Assembly: GCF_002379585.1 (NCBI RefSeq)
Contig: NZ_DFUE01000030.1
Coordinates: forward strand, 47,930 to 111,929
Source: Pseudomonas sp. UBA4194
GTDB taxonomy: Bacteria > Pseudomonadota > Gammaproteobacteria > Pseudomonadales > Pseudomonadaceae
DNA: 64,000 nt
Direction of reading: 5' to 3'
Shown here: positions 16,872-25,053 of the stretch, in pieces
Layout: each line of letters begins with the position of its first letter
How positions within the stretch are numbered: position 1 is the stretch's first letter
Position numbers and translations under genes: made by a program
Notes under the pieces: model-generated
The model's input: the letters and a program-made list of their open reading frames with translations, nothing else
What the model was told of the DNA's origin: nothing
Databases searched by the model: none

Positions 16872-18395
16872 ATGACAATGTCCCCAACCGCTGCTGTCCG
16901 TCCCGAAGACGAAAACCTCGGCCTGTTCGCCAACATGGCATACGGGCTTCAGCATGTGCTGACCATGTACGGAGGCATCGTCGCGGTGCCGTTGATCATC
17001 GGCCAGGCGGCGGGACTTTCGCCCGCAGAGATCGGGCTGCTGGTGGCCGCATCGCTGTTTGCCGGTGGGCTGGCAACGCTGCTGCAAACACTGGGTGTAC
17101 CGTTCTTCGGCTGCCAGCTGCCGCTGGTGCAGGGGGTGTCGTTTTCCGGGGTCGCGACCATGGTGGCGATCGTCGGAAGTCAGGAGGGCGGAGGTGTCGC
17201 ATCGATTCTCGGTGCCGTCATGGCCGCCTCACTGATCGGGCTGCTGATCACTCCGGTGTTCTCGCGCATTACCCGGTTTTTCCCACCGCTGGTCACCGGC
17301 ATCGTCATTACCACCATTGGCCTGACGTTGATGCCGGTAGCAGCACGGTGGGCCATGGGCGGCAACAGCCATGCCGAAGACTTCGGCAGCATGGGCAACA
17401 TTGGCCTGGCTGCACTTACCCTGATATTGGTGCTGGTGTTGAGCAAGGTCGGCAGCGCTACCGTTTCGCGCCTGTCCATTCTTCTGGCCATGGTGATCGG
17501 CACCGGGATCGCCACGCTGCTGGGCATGGCTGACTTCTCCACGGTCAGCGAAGGGCCGATCTTCGGCCTGCCGAGCCCCTTCCACTTCGGGGTGCCGACC
17601 TTCCACGTCGCGGCGATCATTTCCATGTGCATCGTGGTCATCGTGACATTGGTGGAAACCTCGGCCGATATTCTTGCCGTGGGAGAAATCATCGACACCA
17701 AGGTGGACGCCAAGAGACTGGGCAACGGCCTGCGCGCCGACATGCTGTCCAGCCTGCTGGCACCCATCTTCGGTTCGTTCACCCAGAGCGCCTTCGCCCA
17801 GAACGTCGGTCTGGTGGCCGTGACCGGGGTTAAAAGCCGCTACGTGGTGGCCACCGGCGGGGTGTTTCTGGTGATCCTCGGCCTGCTGCTGGTGATGGGC
17901 CGTGTCATCGCCGCGGTCCCCACTTCAGTACTGGGCGGCGCCGGTATCGTACTGTTCGGCACCGTAGCCGCCAGCGGTATTCGTACCCTGTCGAAGGTCG
18001 ACTACCGCAACAACATGAACCTGATCATCGTCGCCACCTCGATCGGCTTCGGCATGATTCCGATTGCTGCGCCGAACTTCTACGATCATTTCCCGACCTG
18101 GTTCGCCACCATTTTTCACTCCGGTATCAGCTCGTCAGCCATCATGGCGATCTTTCTCAACCTGGCTTACAACCACTTCACGGCCGGCAACTCCGACCAG
18201 CAGTCGGTGTTCGTTGCCGGCACCGAACGTAGCTTGCAGTATCGCGATGTCGCAGCGTTGCGGGATGGGGACTATTTCAGTGGGGGTAAGCTGTATAACA
18301 AGGAGCACCAGGAGATTCCGCTGGTAGGCAAGCCTGGCGCGCTGCAGGCCAGCGGGCAACCTGGGGCGATGACTGCGGCTTCCGAGCATTCCTGA
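16872..18395 (+). CDS. NCS2 nucleobase:cation symporter (urate/xanthine permease)
   Basis: A 507-residue permease of the nucleobase-ascorbate transporter family. The family markers are QHVLTMYGG in TM1, QLPLVQGVSFSGV in TM3, the ETSADILAVGEI signature in TM8 and FGSFTQSAFAQNVGLVAVTGV. It matches the bacterial uric acid/xanthine branch (UacT/YgfU-like) and would import purines by proton symport. The start at 16872 gives MTMSPTAAV. It is preceded by a TTGTATACAA palindrome, consistent with purine-responsive GntR control, and ends at a bidirectional terminator shared with ibpA. The exact purine is not fixed by sequence. Confidence 0.88.
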   Translation: MTMSPTAAVRPEDENLGLFANMAYGLQHVLTMYGGIVAVPLIIGQAAGLSPAEIGLLVAASLFAGGLATLLQTLGVPFFGCQLPLVQGVSFSGVATMVAIVGSQEGGGVASILGAVMAASLIGLLITPVFSRITRFFPPLVTGIVITTIGLTLMPVAARWAMGGNSHAEDFGSMGNIGLAALTLILVLVLSKVGSATVSRLSILLAMVIGTGIATLLGMADFSTVSEGPIFGLPSPFHFGVPTFHVAAIISMCIVVIVTLVETSADILAVGEIIDTKVDAKRLGNGLRADMLSSLLAPIFGSFTQSAFAQNVGLVAVTGVKSRYVVATGGVFLVILGLLLVMGRVIAAVPTSVLGGAGIVLFGTVAASGIRTLSKVDYRNNMNLIIVATSIGFGMIPIAAPNFYDHFPTWFATIFHSGISSSAIMAIFLNLAYNHFTAGNSDQQSVFVAGTERSLQYRDVAALRDGDYFSGGKLYNKEHQEIPLVGKPGALQASGQPGAMTAASEHS

Positions 18396-18436
18396 GAGAC
18401 GCCGCGGCGAGATCAGGGCGGTATCGAGTGTAAAAA

Positions 18437-18461
18437 AAAGGCGCTCCGAAGAGCGCCTTTT
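18437..18461. terminator. bidirectional terminator between the NCS2 permease and ibpA
   Basis: AAAGGCGCTC-CGAA-GAGCGCCTTT forms a 10-bp stem with a stable tetraloop, flanked by A on one side and T on the other. It can end both convergent transcripts. Confidence 0.9.
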
Positions 18462-18467
18462 CACAGG

Positions 18468-18926
18468 TTACTGCGCGTTTACCGCCTTCAGGTCAGGCTT
18501 GTCAGCCCCACCTATGCTGATGCGCCGAGGTTTGGCCTCCTCCGGCACCACTCGCAGCAAGTCGATGCTAAGCAACCCGCTCTTGAGTGAAGCGCCCTGC
18601 ACCTCGATGTGATCTGCCAAACGGAACGACAACCGGAATGCCCGTTGGGCGATGCCCTGGTGCAGGTAGGTGACGCCGCCATCAGTTTCACGCTTGCCAC
18701 CGGCGACAGTCAGAACGCCTTTCTCGACTTGAATATCCATGTCCTCCTCGGCCAATCCAGCGGCGGCGATAACAATGCGGTATTCGTTATCACCGTGCTT
18801 CTCGACGTTATGAGGGGGATAGGCATTCCCGGCCTCGCTACGGAGCGCCGATTCGAACAGGTCGTTGAAACGATCAAAGCCTACGGACTGGCGGAACAGG
18901 GGAGCCAGTGAAAGGGTAGTAGCCAT
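18468..18926 (-). CDS. ibpA: small heat-shock protein of the Hsp20/IbpA family
   Basis: A 152-residue alpha-crystallin-domain chaperone that holds unfolding proteins for DnaK/ClpB. The N-terminus LAPLFRQSVGFDRFNDLFES is IbpA-like. The crystallin domain runs from about NVEKHGDNEYRIVIAAAGL to LLSIDLLRVVPEEAKPR, and the C-terminal I-x-I anchor is in RRISIGG. It is a single gene, convergent with the permease. Its leader can fold so that the AGGAG is paired (see the thermometer entry), and a CTTGAAA element upstream suggests sigma-32 control. Confidence 0.95.
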   Translation of the reverse strand: MATTLSLAPLFRQSVGFDRFNDLFESALRSEAGNAYPPHNVEKHGDNEYRIVIAAAGLAEEDMDIQVEKGVLTVAGGKRETDGGVTYLHQGIAQRAFRLSFRLADHIEVQGASLKSGLLSIDLLRVVPEEAKPRRISIGGADKPDLKAVNAQ

Positions 18927-18987
18927 TGCGAAATCTCCTGAGGTTTCTCCAAGTGATTTGAAACGCGGCCCGATTTCGGCACCGCGT
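18927..18987 (-). promoter_or_regulatory. probable ROSE-like RNA thermometer in the ibpA leader
   Basis: On the minus strand, hairpin 1 (18963-18987) pairs ACGCGG with CCGCGT and has an inner CCGA/TCGG stem. Hairpin 2 pairs AAATCACTT (18951-18959) imperfectly with AGGAGATTT (18931-18939), the latter containing the ribosome-binding site. Imperfect sequestration of AGGAG next to the ATG is the ROSE arrangement seen ahead of pseudomonad and rhizobial small heat-shock genes. Function is inferred from this fold. Confidence 0.65.
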
Positions 18988-18991
18988 AATC

Positions 18992-19022
18992 CGAATGTAT
19001 GAACGGAGAAAAAGCTTTCAAG
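18992..19022 (-). promoter_or_regulatory. candidate sigma-32 promoter of ibpA
   Basis: A perfect heat-shock -35 element, CTTGAAA, lies at 19016-19022 on the minus strand. The -10 part (TCATACAT, about 13 bases later) matches the CCCCATNT consensus only weakly. Confidence 0.45.
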
Positions 19023-19064
19023 AGGCGCAAGGAAAATTTTTTTTAGAAATCGATGCGCAACGCT

Positions 19065-20141
19065 CTACTTGTCCTTGCGCGCGTCCATCGTCTTCTGGTG
19101 TTCAGCCAGGAACGGCTGTTCGGCCACATCGAAGCGGTCTATGCCTGCGGTGAATCGATGCCAGTACGGATACAGCGGCTGCCGGCGGGTGATGGCTTCG
19201 ATGCGCGAAGTTTGTTCCGACGTCAGCTTCAGATCCACTGCGGCCAGATTGTCACGAAGGTGCTCTTCAGTCCGCGCACCGACGATCAGCGAAGTGATGC
19301 CCGGGCGATCCTTGAGCCAAGCCAGGCAAACCCGTGCCACCGAGACGCCGTGTTCTTCGCCTACGGCCGCCAGCGTTTCGATGATGTCCAGCGCGCGCTC
19401 CTGATCATGCACGTAGGGCTCCGGCCAATCGGTACCTTGACGGTGTCCTTCGGACGGCTTCTGCCCTCGACGGGTCGTACCCGTCAGCAGGCCTTCGCCC
19501 AGCGGCGCCCACACCAGCGTACCCACCGATTGATCCAATGCGAGAGGTAGCAACTCATACTCGGCTTCCCGCGACTCGGGGGTGTAGTAGATCTGCTGAG
19601 TGATGGGTTTGATGAAGCCGTTGAGCTCGGCTTTGCCGAGCGTCTTCATCATCTGCCAACCGGTGAAATTGCTGGTACCGAAGTAGCGAATCTTTCCCGA
19701 GTTGACCAGGTGAGTCAGGGCTTCGAGCGTTTCCTCGATGGGTGTCAGACCATCCCAGTTATGAAGCTGGTACAGATCCAGATGGTCGGTGCGAAGGCGT
19801 TTGAGGCTCGCCTCGCAAGCGCGAATCAAGTGGTAGCGCGACGACCCTGAGTTGTTCGGATTGTCGTCGACCGGACTGCGACCTTTGGAGGCCAGGAGGA
19901 TGTCGTTGCGCTTTTCCCCCAACGCCTGACCCACCACTTCCTCTGCCAGGCCGTGAGAGTAAAGGTCGGCGGTGTCGATCATGTTGACCCCGGCCTCGAA
20001 GGCGATGTCGAACATCCGCTTGGCGGTTGGGACATCCACCGCCCCGCATTTGGCAAACTCGGCACGGCCCCCGAATGGAACGGTACCCAGCACGATTTCG
20101 GATACAAGCAGGCCGGAATCACCTAGCTGTCGATAGTGCAT
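19065..20141 (-). CDS. aldo/keto reductase
   Basis: A 358-residue NADPH-dependent (beta/alpha)8 oxidoreductase. The catalytic tetrad is visible: Asp56 and Tyr61 in NMIDTADLYSHGLAEE, Lys86 in LASKG, and His127 in LDLYQLHNWD. The cofactor loop is in WLKDRPGITSLIVGART. It reduces aldehydes or ketones of unknown identity. The ATG at 20141 has GGGAG 6-7 bases upstream. A copy of its APLGEG-coding segment (19491-19526) recurs as a fragment at 38327-38362. It stands between ibpA and the IclR gene. Confidence 0.9.
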   Translation of the reverse strand: MHYRQLGDSGLLVSEIVLGTVPFGGRAEFAKCGAVDVPTAKRMFDIAFEAGVNMIDTADLYSHGLAEEVVGQALGEKRNDILLASKGRSPVDDNPNNSGSSRYHLIRACEASLKRLRTDHLDLYQLHNWDGLTPIEETLEALTHLVNSGKIRYFGTSNFTGWQMMKTLGKAELNGFIKPITQQIYYTPESREAEYELLPLALDQSVGTLVWAPLGEGLLTGTTRRGQKPSEGHRQGTDWPEPYVHDQERALDIIETLAAVGEEHGVSVARVCLAWLKDRPGITSLIVGARTEEHLRDNLAAVDLKLTSEQTSRIEAITRRQPLYPYWHRFTAGIDRFDVAEQPFLAEHQKTMDARKDK

Positions 20142-20240
20142 ATTGCTCTCCCAGATCACATAGAACGTGTGTGTCTGAAAGGCAGAAGTACGAGAAGTTT
20201 GAATTGATTTCGGTGCGGGTGTCAGTGCGTTCTGCTTGAT

Positions 20241-21761
20241 TCACCTTTCGCGGGCATTCAACCCCAATGAAAGCAATCGACCAATTTTTGCGCTGGCCTC
20301 CAGCATGCGCTGAGTGAGACCTGGCAGGTCGCGGTCATCTTTGCGGTATTGAGGGATGGTGGCTGAAATGGAGCCTTTGATCACGCCATCCACGAAAAAC
20401 GGCACAGCCAAACCAAAAGCCCCTGGTACGCGTTCGCCGCTGCCTGTCGCCCAACCGCGCTCGTGTATGCGCTTTAGCTCATCGGCCAGGGCGGCTCGGG
20501 AGGTGATAGTGGTATCGGTCAGTTTGACCAGATCGATGCACTTCACGGTCTCCGCGTCGCAGTAGGCGAGAACCGCCTTTCCCGCCGCGCCGGCGTAAAG
20601 AGGAACTTCAGTTCGCACGGCCAATTGATATTGGATTGGCCGCCAACCCTGTATCACTTCTACGAACTCGGCCCGCTTCGTGTTGGCATCATAGGAAAGG
20701 ATAGCGATGGTTTCCCCTGTCTCCTGAACCAGATCCTGTACCGTCGACCGAGCCAGACAGACGATATTTTCGCAACGCCCAATCCTCGTCGCCCATTGAT
20801 AGAGCTTGGGTCCAGGAAACAAAGTGCCCTCAACAGAATTTACGATTTCCGTGTACGCGCCCGACTCCATGAGTCGCTTTCCGGTCGCCATATTACAGAG
20901 CAGCTGATCGTTCAGATCCGAAGTTATCGGCAGGCCATCAGGTGAACTGCAGGCCAGCAAGAGGAGCCTTTCCAGGCGCGTCGTAGTGGATTTGTGGTCT
21001 TCTATGACATTGCAAGAATAGCGCGGATTGGGCGCCCGCAAACTGGCTGCCACCTGCTTGGCCAGGGTATCAGTGAGCTCATTGACCTCGCGGTCGAGCT
21101 TCTCTGTAGGCGTAGCGGTTCGCCCATGTACCGAATGTAGCGAGACGGCAATCAACAGGCCATTTCCCAACACGGTAGTCGATACTGAAAACGGTTGTGG
21201 AAACTCAACTTCCGACAGGTAAACCGACTTATCCGATACCGGGTCTTCGACCGCTGTGTCCCAATGTTCGGCGCAGTGCTTCTTGAAGGCTCGACCCAGG
21301 TCTCCGAAGCTCAGCGGGTACATCACGCCGAACTCAGGTCTGAACATCAAGGAGGATTTCGGCTGCTCGCAAGCGGCGACGAAATAGCCCTGGCTGCGAG
21401 GGCAGCTTATCGAGATAAGTGCAGTGGCATTGGATGTTTCGGCTAGTTGGCCGAGTGCTACAGCGCTTGACGCGAGCCATGAACCTGACCCGATCAGCGA
21501 GTGGGTTAGCACGCACAATCGTGGCCCAAGTTGATATTTCCCGGTGCCGACTTCCACAGCAAGTTCTCGCTCGACAAGAGCCAGCAGAATGCGATTGACG
21601 GTTGAGCGGCTCTCCCCGAGTTCGGATGCAAGTTCCCGCACACCCCAAGGCTCGGCACGGTTACGTCGAACGAGTGCGTCCAGTACCTCAATCAACCGTG
21701 TGTGCGTCGATGTCCGAGCGTCGGCCAGTACTGGAGGGGGAAGGGGGTCTACGTCTGCCAT
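20241..21761 (-). CDS. double-length IclR-family regulator (tandem IclR units)
   Basis: A 506-residue protein, about twice the usual 250-270. Residues about 18-80 form an IclR winged helix (RELASELGESRSTVNRILLAL), followed by an effector domain to about 245. Residues about 265-335 look like a second, decayed HTH (LPITSDLNDQLLCNMATGKRL, then LFPGPKLYQWA aligning with the YRLGPRLLELA wing). A second, well-conserved effector domain follows (VRTEVPLYAGAAGKAVLAYC to GAFGLAVPFF). It is divergent from the MHS transporter and very likely controls that cluster. The start at 21761 lacks a clear ribosome-binding site. Confidence 0.85.
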   Translation of the reverse strand: MADVDPLPPPVLADARTSTHTRLIEVLDALVRRNRAEPWGVRELASELGESRSTVNRILLALVERELAVEVGTGKYQLGPRLCVLTHSLIGSGSWLASSAVALGQLAETSNATALISISCPRSQGYFVAACEQPKSSLMFRPEFGVMYPLSFGDLGRAFKKHCAEHWDTAVEDPVSDKSVYLSEVEFPQPFSVSTTVLGNGLLIAVSLHSVHGRTATPTEKLDREVNELTDTLAKQVAASLRAPNPRYSCNVIEDHKSTTTRLERLLLLACSSPDGLPITSDLNDQLLCNMATGKRLMESGAYTEIVNSVEGTLFPGPKLYQWATRIGRCENIVCLARSTVQDLVQETGETIAILSYDANTKRAEFVEVIQGWRPIQYQLAVRTEVPLYAGAAGKAVLAYCDAETVKCIDLVKLTDTTITSRAALADELKRIHERGWATGSGERVPGAFGLAVPFFVDGVIKGSISATIPQYRKDDRDLPGLTQRMLEASAKIGRLLSLGLNARER

Positions 21762-21927
21762 TTCGATTCGAACCGAATGTGGGCCCCTATTGTGACCGGA
21801 TGCGCCACCGAACCGCAAATCGCGGCCCTGTTGACAACCCATGAAAGGTTATGGATGCTAGGAAAAACAAGAGTAGGACGATGTCCCATTTTTTGAAATG
21901 GCATGGTCCAACAACCCCGGAGTGCCC

Positions 21928-23274
21928 ATGAACAATAACAACGCTGTAGCAGGCGCAACCGCCTTGCCGGTCGAGCAATCAGAGCAGGCCAGAAAAGCAA
22001 AGAAAGCCACGAGGGCGGCCGTATTCGGGACGTTTGTCGAGTACTACGACTTCAGCGTCTACGGTTACGTGGCGGCCACGCTGGCAATGGTTTTTTTTCC
22101 GTCGGATAACCCCACCACCGGCTTGCTCAATACCTTTCTGGTGTTTGGCTCCGCCTTCCTGGTCCGTCCGCTCGGCGCCATCGCCTTCGGCTGGCTAGGC
22201 GATAGGGTTGGCCGGCGGACAAGCTTGATTGCCAGCATCACGTTGATGGGAGCTGCGGCAACACTGATCGGTCTGTTGCCTGGCTATGCCCAGATAGGTG
22301 TTTGGGCGCCCATTCTGCTGGTGGTGCTGCGCATGCTTCAGGGCTTCTCGGCAGGCGGGGAGATCGGCGGTGCCGCCAGTTATATCCGTGAGTGGGCACC
22401 TCCCCGTCGGCGTGCCTTGTACATCTCGTTTCTGCCCTCCATCGCACAGTTTGGCAAAGGCCTTGCAGCCGCGATCGCGGGCCTGGCTGCCGCGACATTG
22501 ACCGATCCCCAGATGTTGGAATGGGGCTGGCGCATACCGTTTCTCCTGGCGTTGCCGTTGGGCATCATCGGCTTGTGGATGCGTCTGAGCATTGAAGACA
22601 GCCCAGAGTTCGAGTCGAAGAAACAGGACGCCAGCGCTAAAAGACAGCAACCTTTTTCAGACCTCATTCGCAATTATCTGCGGCCGTTGATCAAAGTGAT
22701 GTTGATCGCTTTGGTGCAGAACGTAGGGACTTATATCGGTACCGTATTCATCGCAGCGTACTTCAGCTCCATCCTTGGTTATTCCAAGGGGCAGGCCTCC
22801 ACTATCGTGCTGATCGCCGTGATCCTCGCAGCGTTCCTGATCCCGGCGGCAGGCCAATTGGGCTCTTATCGCGGCGGTAGATCGCTGCTCAAGATGTCTT
22901 ACGTGGCCTACGCCATCCTCTCGATCCCATCGTTCTGGCTGATGCAGCAAGGGTCGGTAAACCTCGCCTGTGCAGGTCTGGCGCTCGGCATGATTCCCTA
23001 CGCCCTGTGCCAGGCCGGCACCTACTCCGTAATGCCCGAATTCTTCCCGACGGATGTGCGCCACACCGGGGTTGCATTTGGTCATAGCGTTGGCGCCGTC
23101 GTGGGTGGCGGTCTAGGGCCTTATCTGGCGACTTGGCTGATCGGTGCGACCGGTGACCAATTCACGCCTGCTGACATACTTTGTGTCGCCGGCATCATCG
23201 GCCTGATCGTCATATCGACTGTACGCAAAAACGCACCGACCTCAGACGACACCCATACACATCAATTCTCATAA
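21928..23274 (+). CDS. MFS metabolite:H+ symporter (MHS family)
   Basis: A 448-residue, 12-TM symporter of the metabolite:H+ symporter family (relatives carry citrate, alpha-ketoglutarate, shikimate). The family features are FGTFVEYYDFSVYGYVAATLA at TM1, FLVRPLGAIAFGWLGDRVGRR (A-motif) and LRMLQGFSAGGEIGGA in TM4. It should import the organic acid degraded by the next two enzymes. The ATG at 21928 is chosen for the GGAG 5 bases upstream; an earlier ATG at 21898 has none. It is the first gene of an operon divergent from the double IclR gene. Confidence 0.88.
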   Translation: MNNNNAVAGATALPVEQSEQARKAKKATRAAVFGTFVEYYDFSVYGYVAATLAMVFFPSDNPTTGLLNTFLVFGSAFLVRPLGAIAFGWLGDRVGRRTSLIASITLMGAAATLIGLLPGYAQIGVWAPILLVVLRMLQGFSAGGEIGGAASYIREWAPPRRRALYISFLPSIAQFGKGLAAAIAGLAAATLTDPQMLEWGWRIPFLLALPLGIIGLWMRLSIEDSPEFESKKQDASAKRQQPFSDLIRNYLRPLIKVMLIALVQNVGTYIGTVFIAAYFSSILGYSKGQASTIVLIAVILAAFLIPAAGQLGSYRGGRSLLKMSYVAYAILSIPSFWLMQQGSVNLACAGLALGMIPYALCQAGTYSVMPEFFPTDVRHTGVAFGHSVGAVVGGGLGPYLATWLIGATGDQFTPADILCVAGIIGLIVISTVRKNAPTSDDTHTHQFS

Positions 23275-23284
23275 GGTGACGGTC

Positions 23285-24259
23285 ATGCCGCTTATCTACG
23301 TTACAAGTGCGATCCACGAAGATGTCTTGAAAGCGCTTTCCCACTTGGGCGATGTTCGTTTGGGATACGGGTCGAACGCCGTTCCCTACCAGGAAATCCA
23401 GAACCAGGTAGACGCCGTATTTCTCCGTGGGGGACACCTGTCCGCAGAGATGATTGCCGCTTCGCCAAAGCTGCGAATCGTCGCTCGACACGGTGCAGGC
23501 TACGACAACGTCGACTTCAGGGCAGCAGAGGAGCTTGGTGTGTGGGTGACCAATACACCGGGGGAAAACAGAAGAAGCGTTGTGGAGCACGTGTTCGCGT
23601 TGCTACTGGCCATCAGTCGCAAGATTCTGCTCACGTCCGATCAGACCCGCAACAGCATTTGGGCCGCCGACAGGCTTTCTCTGACCGGTATAGAACTGCA
23701 GGGCAGGACACTGGGTCTTGTCGGTTTCGGTGATATCGGCCGCCACGTGGCGCCTGTGGCCGAGGCATTTGGAATGACGGTTATCGCCACGGACCCCGCC
23801 TATGATTCCAGTGATGACGAGCGCATTGTCGATCTCGATACGCTCCTGGCCAACTCGGATGTGCTCAGTCTGCATGTGCCTCTTTTGTCCAGCACTCGCA
23901 ACCTTATCGGCAAGCAGGAAATTGCAAAGATGAAGGAGGGCGCGATCCTGATCAACACCAGCCGGGGCGGGGTGATGGACGAATCCGCAGTTGCCGAGGC
24001 GCTGAAGTCCGGTCAACTTGGCGGGGCCGGGATTGATGTGCTGGATGCCGAAAACCACGACATGATTTCCCCGTTCAAGCACAACACCTTCCCCGTCGCC
24101 GATCTGCCGAACTTGATTGTGACCCCCCATGTAGCGGGGCAAACGAACGAGTCGTTACTGCGCGTTGGCATGAGCGCCGTTCGCGCCATTGCGGCAGTGC
24201 TGTCAGGGGCTGCACCTGATCACCCAGTCAACAGGCCCATCCCGAAAGCCGTCCATTGA
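23285..24259 (+). CDS. D-2-hydroxyacid dehydrogenase
   Basis: A 324-residue NAD-dependent enzyme of the D-isomer 2-hydroxyacid dehydrogenase family. The Rossmann motif is LGLVGFGDIGRHVA near 144-157. The catalytic residues are Arg227 (NTSRGGVMDE), a Glu near 256 and His282 (VTPHVAGQT). Between the Glu and the His is an unusual stretch, HDMISPFKHNTFPVADLPN, longer than in glyoxylate reductases. The ATG at 23285 uses AAGG directly after the transporter stop; the GTG at 23276 is unlikely. It probably interconverts a hydroxy acid and 2-oxo acid in this operon's pathway. Confidence 0.88.
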   Translation: MPLIYVTSAIHEDVLKALSHLGDVRLGYGSNAVPYQEIQNQVDAVFLRGGHLSAEMIAASPKLRIVARHGAGYDNVDFRAAEELGVWVTNTPGENRRSVVEHVFALLLAISRKILLTSDQTRNSIWAADRLSLTGIELQGRTLGLVGFGDIGRHVAPVAEAFGMTVIATDPAYDSSDDERIVDLDTLLANSDVLSLHVPLLSSTRNLIGKQEIAKMKEGAILINTSRGGVMDESAVAEALKSGQLGGAGIDVLDAENHDMISPFKHNTFPVADLPNLIVTPHVAGQTNESLLRVGMSAVRAIAAVLSGAAPDHPVNRPIPKAVH

Positions 24260-24293
24260 GTCGCTTCATTTATTGATAGGTATCGAGGTCATC

Positions 24294-24932
24294 ATGTTTA
24301 TCAGCGTATCCGATGAAAGCATTGTCGTGAGCGACAACTGGGAACGTGCCCCCCTGCACTTGATCGAGGAGATTTCGAACTATCCAGTCGCGCTCATTGG
24401 CGATGTGCTCCAACGAATGGGCATGATGGCATCGTCCATCCGCCATGTGGCTGGCAAGACGTCGTTCTTTGGCACGGTGCTTCCACTTCTGACAAGAGAG
24501 GGCGATAACCTGGCGATCCATAGAGCTTTGGATGACGCTCAGCCCGGGGACGTCCTGGTCATCAACGGCAATGGGGAAACCAATCGTGCCGTATTCGGCG
24601 ACCTGTTAGGCGAAGTCTGTCTGGCGCGTAAAGTCGCTGCTGTTGTTATCGATGGAGCTGTCCGGGACGTCGAGGAGCTCGACATCATGGGTCTGCCCAT
24701 CTATGCCCGTGCGGTCAACCCAGCCGGCCCGTCCAAGTACGGTCCAGGTCAAGTCGGTGCGCCTGTGGCCTGCGGCCACGTCGTCTGCTATGCGGGTGAC
24801 GCGATCCTGGGTGATCGCGACGGCATTGTGGTTATCCGCCGTGACATCCTCCCAACGTTGGCCAAGAAGCTGAAGTTGCAGGATGACATCGAGAACGATT
24901 TTCGTGAGCGGGTGCGGGCGACTGCTTTGTAA
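24294..24932 (+). CDS. RraA-family protein, 4-hydroxy-4-methyl-2-oxoglutarate/oxaloacetate aldolase type
   Basis: A 212-residue RraA/HMG-aldolase-fold protein. Core motifs are GDVLVINGNGETNRAVFGDL and AAVVIDGAVRDVEEL; the Arg-Asp pair binds substrate and divalent metal in class II pyruvate aldolases. In catabolic operons such proteins cleave 4-hydroxy-2-oxo acids to pyruvate plus a second carbonyl compound. The RNase-E-regulator role belongs to a different branch. The ATG has GAGG 6 bases upstream. Together with the dehydrogenase and symporter it forms a short organic-acid degradation unit under the IclR regulator. Confidence 0.82.
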   Translation: MFISVSDESIVVSDNWERAPLHLIEEISNYPVALIGDVLQRMGMMASSIRHVAGKTSFFGTVLPLLTREGDNLAIHRALDDAQPGDVLVINGNGETNRAVFGDLLGEVCLARKVAAVVIDGAVRDVEELDIMGLPIYARAVNPAGPSKYGPGQVGAPVACGHVVCYAGDAILGDRDGIVVIRRDILPTLAKKLKLQDDIENDFRERVRATAL

Positions 24933-24961
24933 TATTTATGGGGAATCTGGTGCGGCCGCCG

Positions 24962-24993
24962 GAGCACCAGCGCCACAGAGCAGGCTGGTGCTC
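24962..24993. repeat. strong stem-loop between convergent operons
   Basis: GAGCACCAGC and GCTGGTGCTC form a perfect 10-bp stem with a 12-base loop, 30 bp past the aldolase stop. There is no T run, so it is either a poor intrinsic terminator or a 3'-end stabilising structure. Confidence 0.6.
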
Positions 24994-25053
24994 GGCAAGG
25001 TCGGACTGCCTATCAGGGATGCATATCTCTGAATTCCCGGCGCCGAACCTGCT

